Shown here: positions 36,435-44,202 of the stretch, one piece after another
How the letters are laid out: each line of letters begins with the position of its first letter
How positions within the stretch are numbered: position 1 is the stretch's first letter
Assembly (NCBI RefSeq): GCF_018491765.1
Contig: NZ_JABWCU010000010.1
Location: 62,001 to 126,000, forward strand
Source: Novosphingobium profundi
GTDB taxonomy: Bacteria > Pseudomonadota > Alphaproteobacteria > Sphingomonadales > Sphingomonadaceae
Length of the DNA stretch: 64,000 nt
Direction of reading: 5' to 3'
Notes under the pieces: generated by a model
The model's database searches: none
What the model saw: only the letters and a program-made list of their open reading frames with translations
Told to the model about the DNA's origin: nothing
Translations under genes and position numbers: made by a program

Positions 36435-37343
36435 TCAGCACGCGGCCTTGTACCGCTCGCAGGCTGAAACCGGCAGGAAGGCGGGCGCGCCGTGGCCGGT
36501 GTAGACCTCGGCCTTGAGCCAGGCTTCTTCCGCCGCGCGCTCGGTCTCGGGGATTTCGCGCGACCAGAAGCGCAGCGCCGCGTTCCAGCGATAGCCGTGC
36601 GCCTTGAGGCGGTCCTTGGCCTCGAACGGCGCGTCCACGGCGTTCACGCGAAAGCTGGGGCGCTGCGAGCGCGCCAGCAGATCACCCAGGACGGTCCGGC
36701 CGTCGGGCAAGGCGTGGGCCAGCAGGTAGATCAGCGCGAGGATGTCGTTCTCGGCGCGGTGACCCTCGTAGAACCACCCACATTGCGCGACGAGGTGGGC
36801 CAGCGCGCGCCCGTCGAAGCCCAGGTCGAGCCAGTCGGGCTCGGCCAGCGAGCAGGCCCAGGCCTTGCCCGCGATCGCGGGGAGGCGCTTGTCGACGAAG
36901 GGGCGGTCGAAGGCGGCGTTGTGGGCGACGATCAGGTCGGCCGAGGCGAGAATCTCGACGGCTGTGTCCGCATCGATGCTCTGCCCCTTCAGCACCTCGT
37001 CGGTCAGCCCGGTCAGCTGCGTGATACGTGGATCGAGTTCGCGCCCCGGATCCTCGCGCCAGACGCGGGGCTGGCCGACCTGGACGATGTGCCCGGCCTC
37101 GTCGAAGCGGAAGCGCTGGATGGCCAGTTCGATGATCGCGTCGGTTTCGTGGTCGAGCCCCGTCGTCTCGACGTCGACGGCCACGCCGATCCGGTTCTGG
37201 GCTCCCGGCGTCGGTGCATGAAAGCGCGTGACCGGCCGCAACTTGCGCAGGACGCGGTAGTCGGCGCTGGCTTCGAGATACTGCGCGGCCCGTTCGTAAG
37301 GGGTGTCGGAAGGGGAGGACATGGCCAGCGGATAGGCGTGCAT
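36435..37343 (-). CDS. DnaQ-like 3'-5' exonuclease
   Basis: The 302-residue protein contains an exonuclease domain (about residues 50-205). Acidic residues are in VDVETTGL (DxE), HNAAFDRPF and HRAENDI (H...D), the DEDDh set. A C-terminal part (KDRLKAHGYRWNAALRFWSREI) resembles the substrate-binding module common to this bacterial exonuclease group. It likely trims DNA or RNA 3' ends in the cytoplasm. The ATG at 37343 and an internal ATG at 37322 both lack good ribosome-binding sites. It converges with the SDR gene. Confidence 0.85.
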   Translation of the reverse strand: MHAYPLAMSSPSDTPYERAAQYLEASADYRVLRKLRPVTRFHAPTPGAQNRIGVAVDVETTGLDHETDAIIELAIQRFRFDEAGHIVQVGQPRVWREDPGRELDPRITQLTGLTDEVLKGQSIDADTAVEILASADLIVAHNAAFDRPFVDKRLPAIAGKAWACSLAEPDWLDLGFDGRALAHLVAQCGWFYEGHRAENDILALIYLLAHALPDGRTVLGDLLARSQRPSFRVNAVDAPFEAKDRLKAHGYRWNAALRFWSREIPETERAAEEAWLKAEVYTGHGAPAFLPVSACERYKAAC

Positions 37344-37445
37344 GACGTTCGAGGGAAGGTGGGACCTTACAATTCTGCAAGCCGGGTCGATCTTCGTGGC
37401 CCAAGGCCTACCAGGTCTAGGTGATCGTGCGGGTATCGCGGCAGG

Positions 37446-37718
37446 TCAGGCGGGCTTGCGCACGACGAGCAGCGCCACGATCGCGCCGGCCGCCAGCGCC
37501 AGGTGCCCGGTCCAGGTGAGGAGCCCGAGGGCGAGGCCGAAGGCACGGCTGTCGAGGACCAGCGCAAAGGTCAGGAGCGCCGCGCCACCCGTGCGCGCGG
37601 CGCGGATTTCGCGTGCGGTGAGGGTGCGGCGTACAAGGTCGCGCTGGTGGCGCTTCTGGGCGGCGGCGAGGGCAAGGAAGCCCATCGCGCACACGGCGAT
37701 GACGAGAACGTGGATCAT
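37446..37718 (-). CDS. DUF3325 family membrane protein
   Basis: This 90-residue protein has three predicted membrane segments (MIHVLVIAVCAMGFLALA, TGGAALLTFALVLDS, LTWTGHLALAAGAIVALLV). It starts on the stop of the PepSY gene (ATGA). DUF3325 proteins typically end iron/siderophore operons with PepSY and DUF3649 partners, as here. The molecular role is unknown. Confidence 0.8.
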   Translation of the reverse strand: MIHVLVIAVCAMGFLALAAAQKRHQRDLVRRTLTAREIRAARTGGAALLTFALVLDSRAFGLALGLLTWTGHLALAAGAIVALLVVRKPA

Positions 37719-39283
37719 GTGGACCTCGCGTGTCGATGCGGGAGGGCGCGCGATGGCGTGGTGCGCGCGGCGCGGGCGCGGCGATGGAGCGTGCGTGCCG
37801 CCAGCAGCAGGCCGAGGCCCGTCGCCAGCAGGACGAGATCGAACCCGGCGAAAAGCAGGTCGCCGTGGGCAAGGCTGGCGGGCAGTCCGCGCTCGCTCGT
37901 CAGCGCGTTGACGAGGGGCAGGAGGAGATAGGCGGTCCCGGTTGCCGCGAGGGGCTCGATCCAGATGCGCGCGGCGGGGCGAAGGATGGCCCAGGCGAGG
38001 GTCGCGGCCCAGGCGAGGAAGAAGGCGTGGATTTCCGCCTCGGCGTGGCCGGGCAGGTCCACCGGAAGCAGCCGATTGGCGAGAAAGTAGGCGGCGATCG
38101 CGGCGGGCACGCCGACGACGGCGGCCACGTTGAGCCGCTCGACCAGCCGGAAGCCGAAGTGCGGGCGGGCCGGATCGGCCAGGCGCTGGCGGCGCTTGAC
38201 GGTCCACAGGACGAGGCCGGTGCCGACCATTGCGGTTCCGGTGAGGCCGAACAGGAAGTAGATCCAGCGCAGCGCCAGGTCTGCAAAACGCCCCGCGTGC
38301 AGGCCGACCATCACGCTCTGCGTGGTGAGGCCCGGGCCCTTGGCCTTGCTCGCGCCGAGCAGCGCGCCATCGCGCGCGGCAAGCACGAGCGTCTCGCCCG
38401 CCGTGCCGATGGCGGCGTGGGCAGCGCGGCGCAGCGAGATCGTGGCGGTGGCATCGCCCGGATTGGTGATGCGCACCACGCCGACCGCCTTGCCGTCCCA
38501 GCGCTGGCGGGCGTGCTCCATGAGCGGGGCGATCGCGGGCACGGGGAGGGCCTCGCCGCTGCGCGCGACGGTCTTGTCGGGCCCGTTGACGGCCTCGAAG
38601 AACGCGGACGTCTGCGGGTAATTGGCGAGGATCCCGAAGGGCATGTAGAGGCTTGCCAGGGTGACGAGGCCGGTGAAGGTGATCATGGCGTGGAAGGGCA
38701 GCGCGAGCACCGCGCTGACGTTGTGCGCATCGAGCCAGCTCCTTTGCCCCTTGCCCAGGCGCAACGTGAAGAAATCGGTGAAGATCTTCTTGTGCGTGAT
38801 GACGCCCGAGAGGATCGCGACGAGCATCGCCATCGCCGCGATGCCCACGAGGTAGCGCGCCCAGATCACCGGCAGGGCGTAAAGATCGAAGTGGAAGCGG
38901 TAGAGGAAGCGGCCGCCCTGCGTCTCGCGCACGGCAAGAGGATGGCCCGCCGCGTCGAGCAGGGCCTGCGTCTCGGCGCGCGCGCGCGGCGGGGCGCCTT
39001 CGCCCGGTTGCCAGAACACCTCGGTCGTCGCCCCGCGCGGTCCGGGCAATCCGATGTACCAGCTGCGCGCGTCGGGCGCGACTTTGCTCAGGTAGTCGAT
39101 TGCGCCCTGTGCGGCGCGCTCCGGATCGGAGCCGGCGCGCACTTCGGGTTGCATCCAGAGCGTGATCTCGTCCTGGAAGTAGGAGACGGTGCCGGTGGCG
39201 AACATGGCGAAGAGCAGCCAGCCGAGCGCAAGCCCGCTCCAGGTGTGCAGCCAGGCCATCGATTGGCGCAGACCCTGTTTCAT
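37715..39283 (-). CDS. PepSY-associated membrane protein, siderophore reductase-like
   Basis: The 522-residue protein has an N-terminal span (WSGLALGWLLFAMFATG), a periplasmic PepSY-like part, a second span with HKKIFTDFFTLRLGKGQRSWLDAHN, and further spans to the C-terminus. Conserved His near membrane edges (LHTWSG, DAHN, PFHAM) suggest b-type haem, as in FoxB/PiuB-type proteins proposed to reduce iron in periplasmic siderophores. It is coupled by ATGA overlaps to both neighbours, and the operon begins at the Fur box. Confidence 0.85.
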   Translation of the reverse strand: MKQGLRQSMAWLHTWSGLALGWLLFAMFATGTVSYFQDEITLWMQPEVRAGSDPERAAQGAIDYLSKVAPDARSWYIGLPGPRGATTEVFWQPGEGAPPRARAETQALLDAAGHPLAVRETQGGRFLYRFHFDLYALPVIWARYLVGIAAMAMLVAILSGVITHKKIFTDFFTLRLGKGQRSWLDAHNVSAVLALPFHAMITFTGLVTLASLYMPFGILANYPQTSAFFEAVNGPDKTVARSGEALPVPAIAPLMEHARQRWDGKAVGVVRITNPGDATATISLRRAAHAAIGTAGETLVLAARDGALLGASKAKGPGLTTQSVMVGLHAGRFADLALRWIYFLFGLTGTAMVGTGLVLWTVKRRQRLADPARPHFGFRLVERLNVAAVVGVPAAIAAYFLANRLLPVDLPGHAEAEIHAFFLAWAATLAWAILRPAARIWIEPLAATGTAYLLLPLVNALTSERGLPASLAHGDLLFAGFDLVLLATGLGLLLAARTLHRRARAARTTPSRALPHRHARST

Positions 39284-39615
39284 GCAAGGCCTCCGGCGCC
39301 GGGCAGGTCCAGCCACAGGAGCGCGCCGAGCCCCGCGGCGAGAGCGCCGAGAACGAGGCAGAGCCGTGCCAGCGCGTGCGTCGCGAAGACGACGAGGACG
39401 AGCGTGGCGAACAGCGCGAAGGAGAACAGCGTGGCGAGCACGCTGGCCTCGGCAGGGTCGATCGCGCAGGCGAGCAGGCGGGCAAGCCACGCCGTGGCCA
39501 ACGCGCTTACGACGTAGTTGCCCAAGGTCGCGGCCAGTGTGCGCGCGGCGACCTGCAGGCGCGCCGCGCGGGGCGACGGGGCCCTTTCGGCCGGCGCGGG
39601 AAGCGGGCGGGCCAT
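39280..39615 (-). CDS. DUF3649 family membrane protein
   Basis: This 111-residue protein has three hydrophobic segments (TLGNYVVSALATAWLARL, SVLATLFSFALFATLVLVVFA, LCLVLGALAAGLGALLW). It begins four bases after the receptor stop and overlaps the PepSY gene start. DUF3649 proteins are annotated as iron-uptake accessory proteins because of this gene order. The function is unproven. Confidence 0.8.
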   Translation of the reverse strand: MARPLPAPAERAPSPRAARLQVAARTLAATLGNYVVSALATAWLARLLACAIDPAEASVLATLFSFALFATLVLVVFATHALARLCLVLGALAAGLGALLWLDLPGAGGLA

Positions 39616-39619
39616 CCGC

Positions 39620-41818
39620 TCAGAACCCGTAGCGCAAGGTCAGCGTGGCGCTGCGCGGCTGGCCATAGGCGTACTGGGTGTAGAAGCCGATCTGCGAATA
39701 GTAGGTCGTGTCGAACAGGTTCTCGAGATTGAGCTGCGCCGAGAGGCCGTTCGCCATGCGGTAGCGCGCCATCAGGTTGACGAGGGCATAGCTCGGATTG
39801 CCGAGCCGCTCGGTCGCCTTGGTCACGGGATTGGTGGCGTCGGTATACGTGAAGCCTTGCCAGCTCACCCCGCCACCCAGCGCGAGCCCTTCGAGCGCGT
39901 CGGTGAAGGCGTAAGTGGTGAACAGGCGGGCGAGCCGCTGCGGGCTCTGCGTGTTGATGCGAGTCCCGTCCGCGTCGCGCGCCTTGAAGCCGGTGTAGCT
40001 CGCCGAGATGTCCCACCCGGGCAGGAGCCGCCCGTTGGCCTCGAGCTCGAAACCCTTGCTGTGCGCGCCTGGCGCGGCGTAGTAGGCCTGGTTGGTGGTT
40101 CCGGGCACCATGTTGTCCGCATCGGCCTGCCCCAGGTTGTCCTGCTCGATGCGGAACACCGCGAGCGAGGTCGTCAGCGCGCCCTCGAAGTAGCTGCTCT
40201 TGAGACCTGCCTCGTAGTTGACGCCGTTCACCGGGGGCAGGAAATCGCCGTTGCGGTCCTGGTATTCCTGCGGGCTGAAGATCTTGGTGTAGCTGGCATA
40301 AAGCGTCTGGCCCGGCACGATGTCGAAGAGCACCCCGGCGTAGGGCAGCAGGCGGTTGCGGTCGCCGTAGTCCTGATCCTTGCCATAGTACGCGCCCTCG
40401 CGGGTCCAGGACGACAGGCGTGCACCCAGCACGACATGGAGCGGATCGGCGAGCGAGAGGCGGGTGGCGGCGTAGTAGCCCCACTGCTTCGTCGTCCGGT
40501 CGATGACTTGCGAGCGCGCGCCCCATTCGGGCTCGGCGAAGGAGCCGTCCCATTCGAAGAAGTTGCCGGTGCTCGCCACGGTGCCCTTGGCGAAGCTGTA
40601 GTAGTCGAAGTCCTGCTGCGCAAAACTGGTGCCCAGCGTCAGCTCGTGTCGCCGCCCGAACAGCGCGAAGGTGCCGTTGACGCGCAGGCCGAGATCGATC
40701 TGGTCGGCCTTGCTCTGGTAGCGCGAAGCCGAGGGCGAGAGGCCTTCGCCGGTCTCGCGGTCGACCGTTCCGGACAGGTAGAGCAGGCGCAGCTGGCCCG
40801 AATTGCGGGTGTGGTTGAGATAGCCGCGCACGGTCCAGTCCGAACCGATTGCCTGCGTCAGGTTGAGGAACTGCGTCGCGTTGGTCGAGGCCCAGGAAGA
40901 CCATTTCGCGGCCGTGGTCTTCGAGCGGCGCCAGTTCGTGCGCGTGCCGTCGGAATACCAGACCGGCAGGCCGCCCCACTGGCTGCCGCTGGGATCGTTG
41001 TGCTGGTAGGAGGCCCCGACCGAGAGCAGGGTGGTGGGCGAGAGATCCGCGTCGATGACGCCATAGGCAATGCCGGTCCGGTCGTGCAGGTAGTCGACGA
41101 AGCTGTCGCCTTCCTCGTAGCGGCCCACCAGCCGCAGGCGCACCGCGCCATTGGACGTCAGCGGTGTGGCGACGTCGCCGGTTGCCGACCAGCGGTTCCA
41201 GCTACCGTACGCGGCCGAGACCGAGCCGGTCAGCTCCTTGCTCGTCGCGTGCTTGCGGATGAGGTTGATCGAGGCGGAGGGGTTGCCTGCGCCGGTCATC
41301 AGGCCCGTGGCGCCGCGCACGATTTCGACGCGGTCGTAAAGCGCAAGGTCGAGCATCGATTCCCCGGCGCTGAAGCCCACGCTCCATTGCACGGGGATGC
41401 CGTCCACCTGGTAGCTGTCGATCGTGAACCCGCGCGCGGAAAAGCCGCTGCGCGAACTGTCGTAGGCCTGCGAGGAGATACCGGCGGCATTGTTGACGAC
41501 TTCAGTCAGGGTGTGGAGCCCCTGGTCTTCGAGCATCTGCGCGGTGATGACGGTGACCGACTGCGGGGTCTCCTGGATGGTCAGGCCAAGTCCGGTGGCC
41601 GATGCTACGTTCTCGTCGGTGGTGTAGGCCCCGGTGACGACGATTTCCTCACCGCGCGCAGGCGCGGGCGCGGCCCCGGCGTCGTCGGCGCGGGCGCTTC
41701 CCGCGCCCAGCGCACAGGCCAGCGCGCAGAGCGAGGCGCTCGCCTTGTGGAAGGTGCGTGAGCTGAGTGAATGAATTCGAATAGTCAAAATGGCCCCCGT
41801 CGAAAATTGCCTGCGCAT
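39620..41818 (-). CDS. TonB-dependent siderophore receptor
   Basis: The 732-residue protein is of the FpvA/FhuE/FecA type. It has a signal peptide (SLCALACALGAGSARAD), an EEIVVTGAYT TonB box, a plug with TPQSVTVITAQMLEDQG, NAAGISSQAYDSSRSGFSARGF, VEIVRGATGLMTGAGNPSASINLIRK, and a barrel ending SATLTLRYGF. The Fur box lies only five bases upstream of the ATG at 41818, so the ribosome-binding site would fall inside the operator. A TTG at 41788, giving MTIRIHSLSS, is a credible alternative start. It imports a ferric siderophore and is repressed by iron. Confidence 0.9.
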   Translation of the reverse strand: MRRQFSTGAILTIRIHSLSSRTFHKASASLCALACALGAGSARADDAGAAPAPARGEEIVVTGAYTTDENVASATGLGLTIQETPQSVTVITAQMLEDQGLHTLTEVVNNAAGISSQAYDSSRSGFSARGFTIDSYQVDGIPVQWSVGFSAGESMLDLALYDRVEIVRGATGLMTGAGNPSASINLIRKHATSKELTGSVSAAYGSWNRWSATGDVATPLTSNGAVRLRLVGRYEEGDSFVDYLHDRTGIAYGVIDADLSPTTLLSVGASYQHNDPSGSQWGGLPVWYSDGTRTNWRRSKTTAAKWSSWASTNATQFLNLTQAIGSDWTVRGYLNHTRNSGQLRLLYLSGTVDRETGEGLSPSASRYQSKADQIDLGLRVNGTFALFGRRHELTLGTSFAQQDFDYYSFAKGTVASTGNFFEWDGSFAEPEWGARSQVIDRTTKQWGYYAATRLSLADPLHVVLGARLSSWTREGAYYGKDQDYGDRNRLLPYAGVLFDIVPGQTLYASYTKIFSPQEYQDRNGDFLPPVNGVNYEAGLKSSYFEGALTTSLAVFRIEQDNLGQADADNMVPGTTNQAYYAAPGAHSKGFELEANGRLLPGWDISASYTGFKARDADGTRINTQSPQRLARLFTTYAFTDALEGLALGGGVSWQGFTYTDATNPVTKATERLGNPSYALVNLMARYRMANGLSAQLNLENLFDTTYYSQIGFYTQYAYGQPRSATLTLRYGF

Positions 41819-41822
41819 TCAT

Positions 41823-41841
41823 GCAAATGAGAATCACTCGC
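41823..41841. promoter_or_regulatory. Fur box
   Basis: GCAAATGAGAATCACTCGC matches the classical 19-bp Fur consensus at 13 of 19 positions. It stands directly upstream of the siderophore receptor gene, so the whole receptor-DUF3649-PepSY-DUF3325 operon is expected to be iron-repressed. Confidence 0.75.
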
Positions 41842-42029
41842 AGTTAGGGGTCCGGGTAGGTTCTCATCGGGGGGGCGTCAAGAGCGCGATGTCCTTCCGG
41901 GGATCGATCGGCGCGGGATGAAGGCGCAGTTGACCCGGTAGCCGGTCGACCTGGTCGACCGGCCGGAACGGCGCACCGCGGAAATGCGGTTCAAGGTGTC
42001 GTGCGGATCGCAAGCCCGCGCGGGGGGGC

Positions 42030-43043
42030 TCAGGCTTCGGCGTCGATCGCGTGGAGGTCGATTTCGGTCCGTTCCTCGGCCGTGAAATCAAGCTGTTCGA
42101 GCGCACCGAGCGAATTGTCGAGCTGTTCGACGGTGCGCGCGCCGACCAGCGCCGAGGTGACTCGCGGATCGCGCAGGACCCAGGCGAGCGCCATCTGCGC
42201 CAGCGTCTGGCCCCGGCGCTGCGCGATCGCGTTCAGGGCGCGCACCCGCGCCAGTGTCTCCTCGTTGAGCATCGCGGTCGGGAACGATCCGCCTCGCCCG
42301 GCGCGGGTGCCCTCGGGCACGCCCTCGAGGTAGCGCCCGGTCAGCAGGCCCTGCGCCAGCGGCGAAAAGGCGATGCACCCCGCGCCCAGATCCTCGAGCG
42401 TATCGAGCAGGCCGTGTTCGATCCACCGGCTGAACATGTTGTAGTGGGGCTGATGGATGAACAGCGGTACGCGCTCTTCGGCGAGGATCGCGGCGGCCTT
42501 GCGGGTGAGCTCGGGCGAATAGCTCGAGATGCCGACGTAGAGCGCCTTGCCCTGGCGGTGCATGTGGGCGAGCGCGCCCATCGTCTCCTCGAGCGGTGTG
42601 GTCGGGTCGACCCGGTGCGAATAGAAGATGTCGACGTAGTCGAGACCCATGCGCCGGAGCGACTGGTCGAGGCTGGCGATCAGGTACTTGCGGCTGCCGC
42701 CGATGCCACCGTAGGGCCCGGGCCACATGTCCCAGCCGGCCTTGGTCGAAATGATCATCTCGTCGCGGTAGGGCGCGAAGTCGTTCGCCATCATGCGCCC
42801 GAAGGTCTCTTCCGCAGAGCCGTAGGGCGGACCGTAATTGTTGGCGAGGTCGAAATGGGTGATGCCGCGATCGAACGCCCGGCGCAGGATCGCGCGGCCG
42901 GTCTCGAAGACGTCGATCCCGCCGAAATTCTGCCAGAGGCCAAGCGAGATCGCGGGAAGGTCGATGCCGCTGCGCCCGACCCGGCGGTAAGGCATGCCCG
43001 CCTCGTAGCGGCCGGCGGCGGGCAGGTAGGGCGGCGTGATCAT
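42030..43043 (-). CDS. Aldo/keto reductase, YghZ/Gpr-like
   Basis: The ATG follows GAGG. The 337-residue TIM barrel has the AKR tetrad: Asp in HFDLANNYG with Tyr, Lys in IISTKAGWDMWPGPYG and His in DIFYSHRVDP. The NADPH-binding end is VGARTVEQLDNSLGAL. The GGIGGSRKYLIASLDQSL segment is characteristic of the L-glyceraldehyde-3-phosphate reductase (YghZ) branch. It reduces toxic or sugar aldehydes in the cytoplasm and stands alone. Confidence 0.88.
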   Translation of the reverse strand: MITPPYLPAAGRYEAGMPYRRVGRSGIDLPAISLGLWQNFGGIDVFETGRAILRRAFDRGITHFDLANNYGPPYGSAEETFGRMMANDFAPYRDEMIISTKAGWDMWPGPYGGIGGSRKYLIASLDQSLRRMGLDYVDIFYSHRVDPTTPLEETMGALAHMHRQGKALYVGISSYSPELTRKAAAILAEERVPLFIHQPHYNMFSRWIEHGLLDTLEDLGAGCIAFSPLAQGLLTGRYLEGVPEGTRAGRGGSFPTAMLNEETLARVRALNAIAQRRGQTLAQMALAWVLRDPRVTSALVGARTVEQLDNSLGALEQLDFTAEERTEIDLHAIDAEA

Positions 43044-43157
43044 GGGATACCTCGGGTTGGGTTCGGACGGAAGGGCAAGCGTCTACATGGCCTTCCGGGG
43101 GGACCGCAATCGCATCCTTCTTCGCCTTGTGATCCGGATCATCATGGAGCGGGAGCC

Positions 43158-43586
43158 TCACGCCGCCAAGGCGTGCTCCGCGAGAACCGCGATCGGTGGA
43201 GACGTGACGCAATCTAAGATGTCGAAGTCGAGCGCGAACGCGGCGAATTCGGAGGCCAGCAGACGAGCGGCCTCCTCGCGATGGCGCGGTGCGATGCGCA
43301 GCGCAAGCGTGCAGTGCGGCGTCCAACGGCCCGGGCGATAGGCCGGCCTGCACGCGAGGGGATCGATCTGCGCATGGAGGCGCGCGTGCAGCTCGGCGAG
43401 GCCGGGATGCGGCGCAGGCGAGGCCCAGAGGATGAGTGATCCGGCGTCGAAGGATGCGAGCCGGTCGAACGTCATCCGCAAGCGGGGTATTCCAGCCAAC
43501 TCGGCGACGGTTCGGGCGAGCAGGTCGGAATCGATCGCGTCGTACTTGGCAAGCGTGATGTGCGGCGGATAGCCGAGCGCGCGCAT
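43158..43586 (-). CDS. 2'-5' RNA ligase family protein, N-terminus probably lost
   Basis: Two HxT motifs, HITLAKY at residues 9-12 and HCTLALR near residue 93, define the 2H phosphoesterase/RNA ligase family. The frame upstream of the first ATG continues in sensible family-like sequence (KPYGINLRVGG, PYWNLVDSAAALEDQPSM) to about nt 43676, but meets TAG at 43695-43697 with no start codon between. The natural start therefore seems lost, leaving a 142-residue remainder that lacks the first strands. It may be a pseudogene. Confidence 0.6.
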   Translation of the reverse strand: MRALGYPPHITLAKYDAIDSDLLARTVAELAGIPRLRMTFDRLASFDAGSLILWASPAPHPGLAELHARLHAQIDPLACRPAYRPGRWTPHCTLALRIAPRHREEAARLLASEFAAFALDFDILDCVTSPPIAVLAEHALAA

Positions 43587-44202
43587 CGAGGGCTGGTCCT
43601 CCAGCGCGGCCGCGCTGTCGACGAGGTTCCAGTAAGGCGAGGCATCGCCACCGACGCGAAGGTTGATCCCGTAAGGTTTCCTATGGAATCCGGGCTAAGT
43701 CCATTCACCAGCGCAGGCGCACCGTGCTTGCCAGCCATCCTTCCAGCTACAGCACGCACGACGGCGTGCTGGGCCAGACGCTGGTCACCACCAGCACTCC
43801 GATCGACGCCGGAAGCGAGATCCGAGCGCCCAATCTGGCGCGCCGCGGGTCGTGACCGGTGTCCTTCGGGCCCTGCCGCACGGCATCCGAGGGAAGGCGC
43901 GCGAGCTATGCGCATTTCGCATCGCGTTATGCATCTGTATAGAGAATCGATCTTTTTCAACATGTTAATCTGTAAGGAATAGGGCCTGGTGTGGCCACTT
44001 CGCGCCCGAAGGTGGGCGCGGTGCTCTCCGCCAGTCAGATAAAGAACCCGGTTCGGCACCGACCTCCTGCCGATGCCACCTAGGCAACCGGGGCATTGCG
44101 AAGAGGTAATGTCGCAAGAATTCGAGAGGTTTCGGCCTGATCCGGCACCACGCCGTCATCGCCGGATTTCAGCTCGCGCTCAGAACAATATCACGACAGG
44201 GG
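43587..44202. other. 616-nt region with decayed sequence before a TonB receptor
   Basis: It contains the orphaned N-terminal coding stretch of the RNA ligase gene (about 43587-43694). A plus-strand open piece (about 43702-43854, ending at a TGA) is gene-like but unrecognised. An AT-richer promoter-like part follows (43920-43990). I see no complete gene. Confidence 0.45.

Noticed and set aside
37730..41761. Two long plus-strand frames opposite the PepSY and siderophore receptor genes
   Set aside because: Both mirror well-supported minus-strand genes with a Fur box, and their translations are low-complexity.
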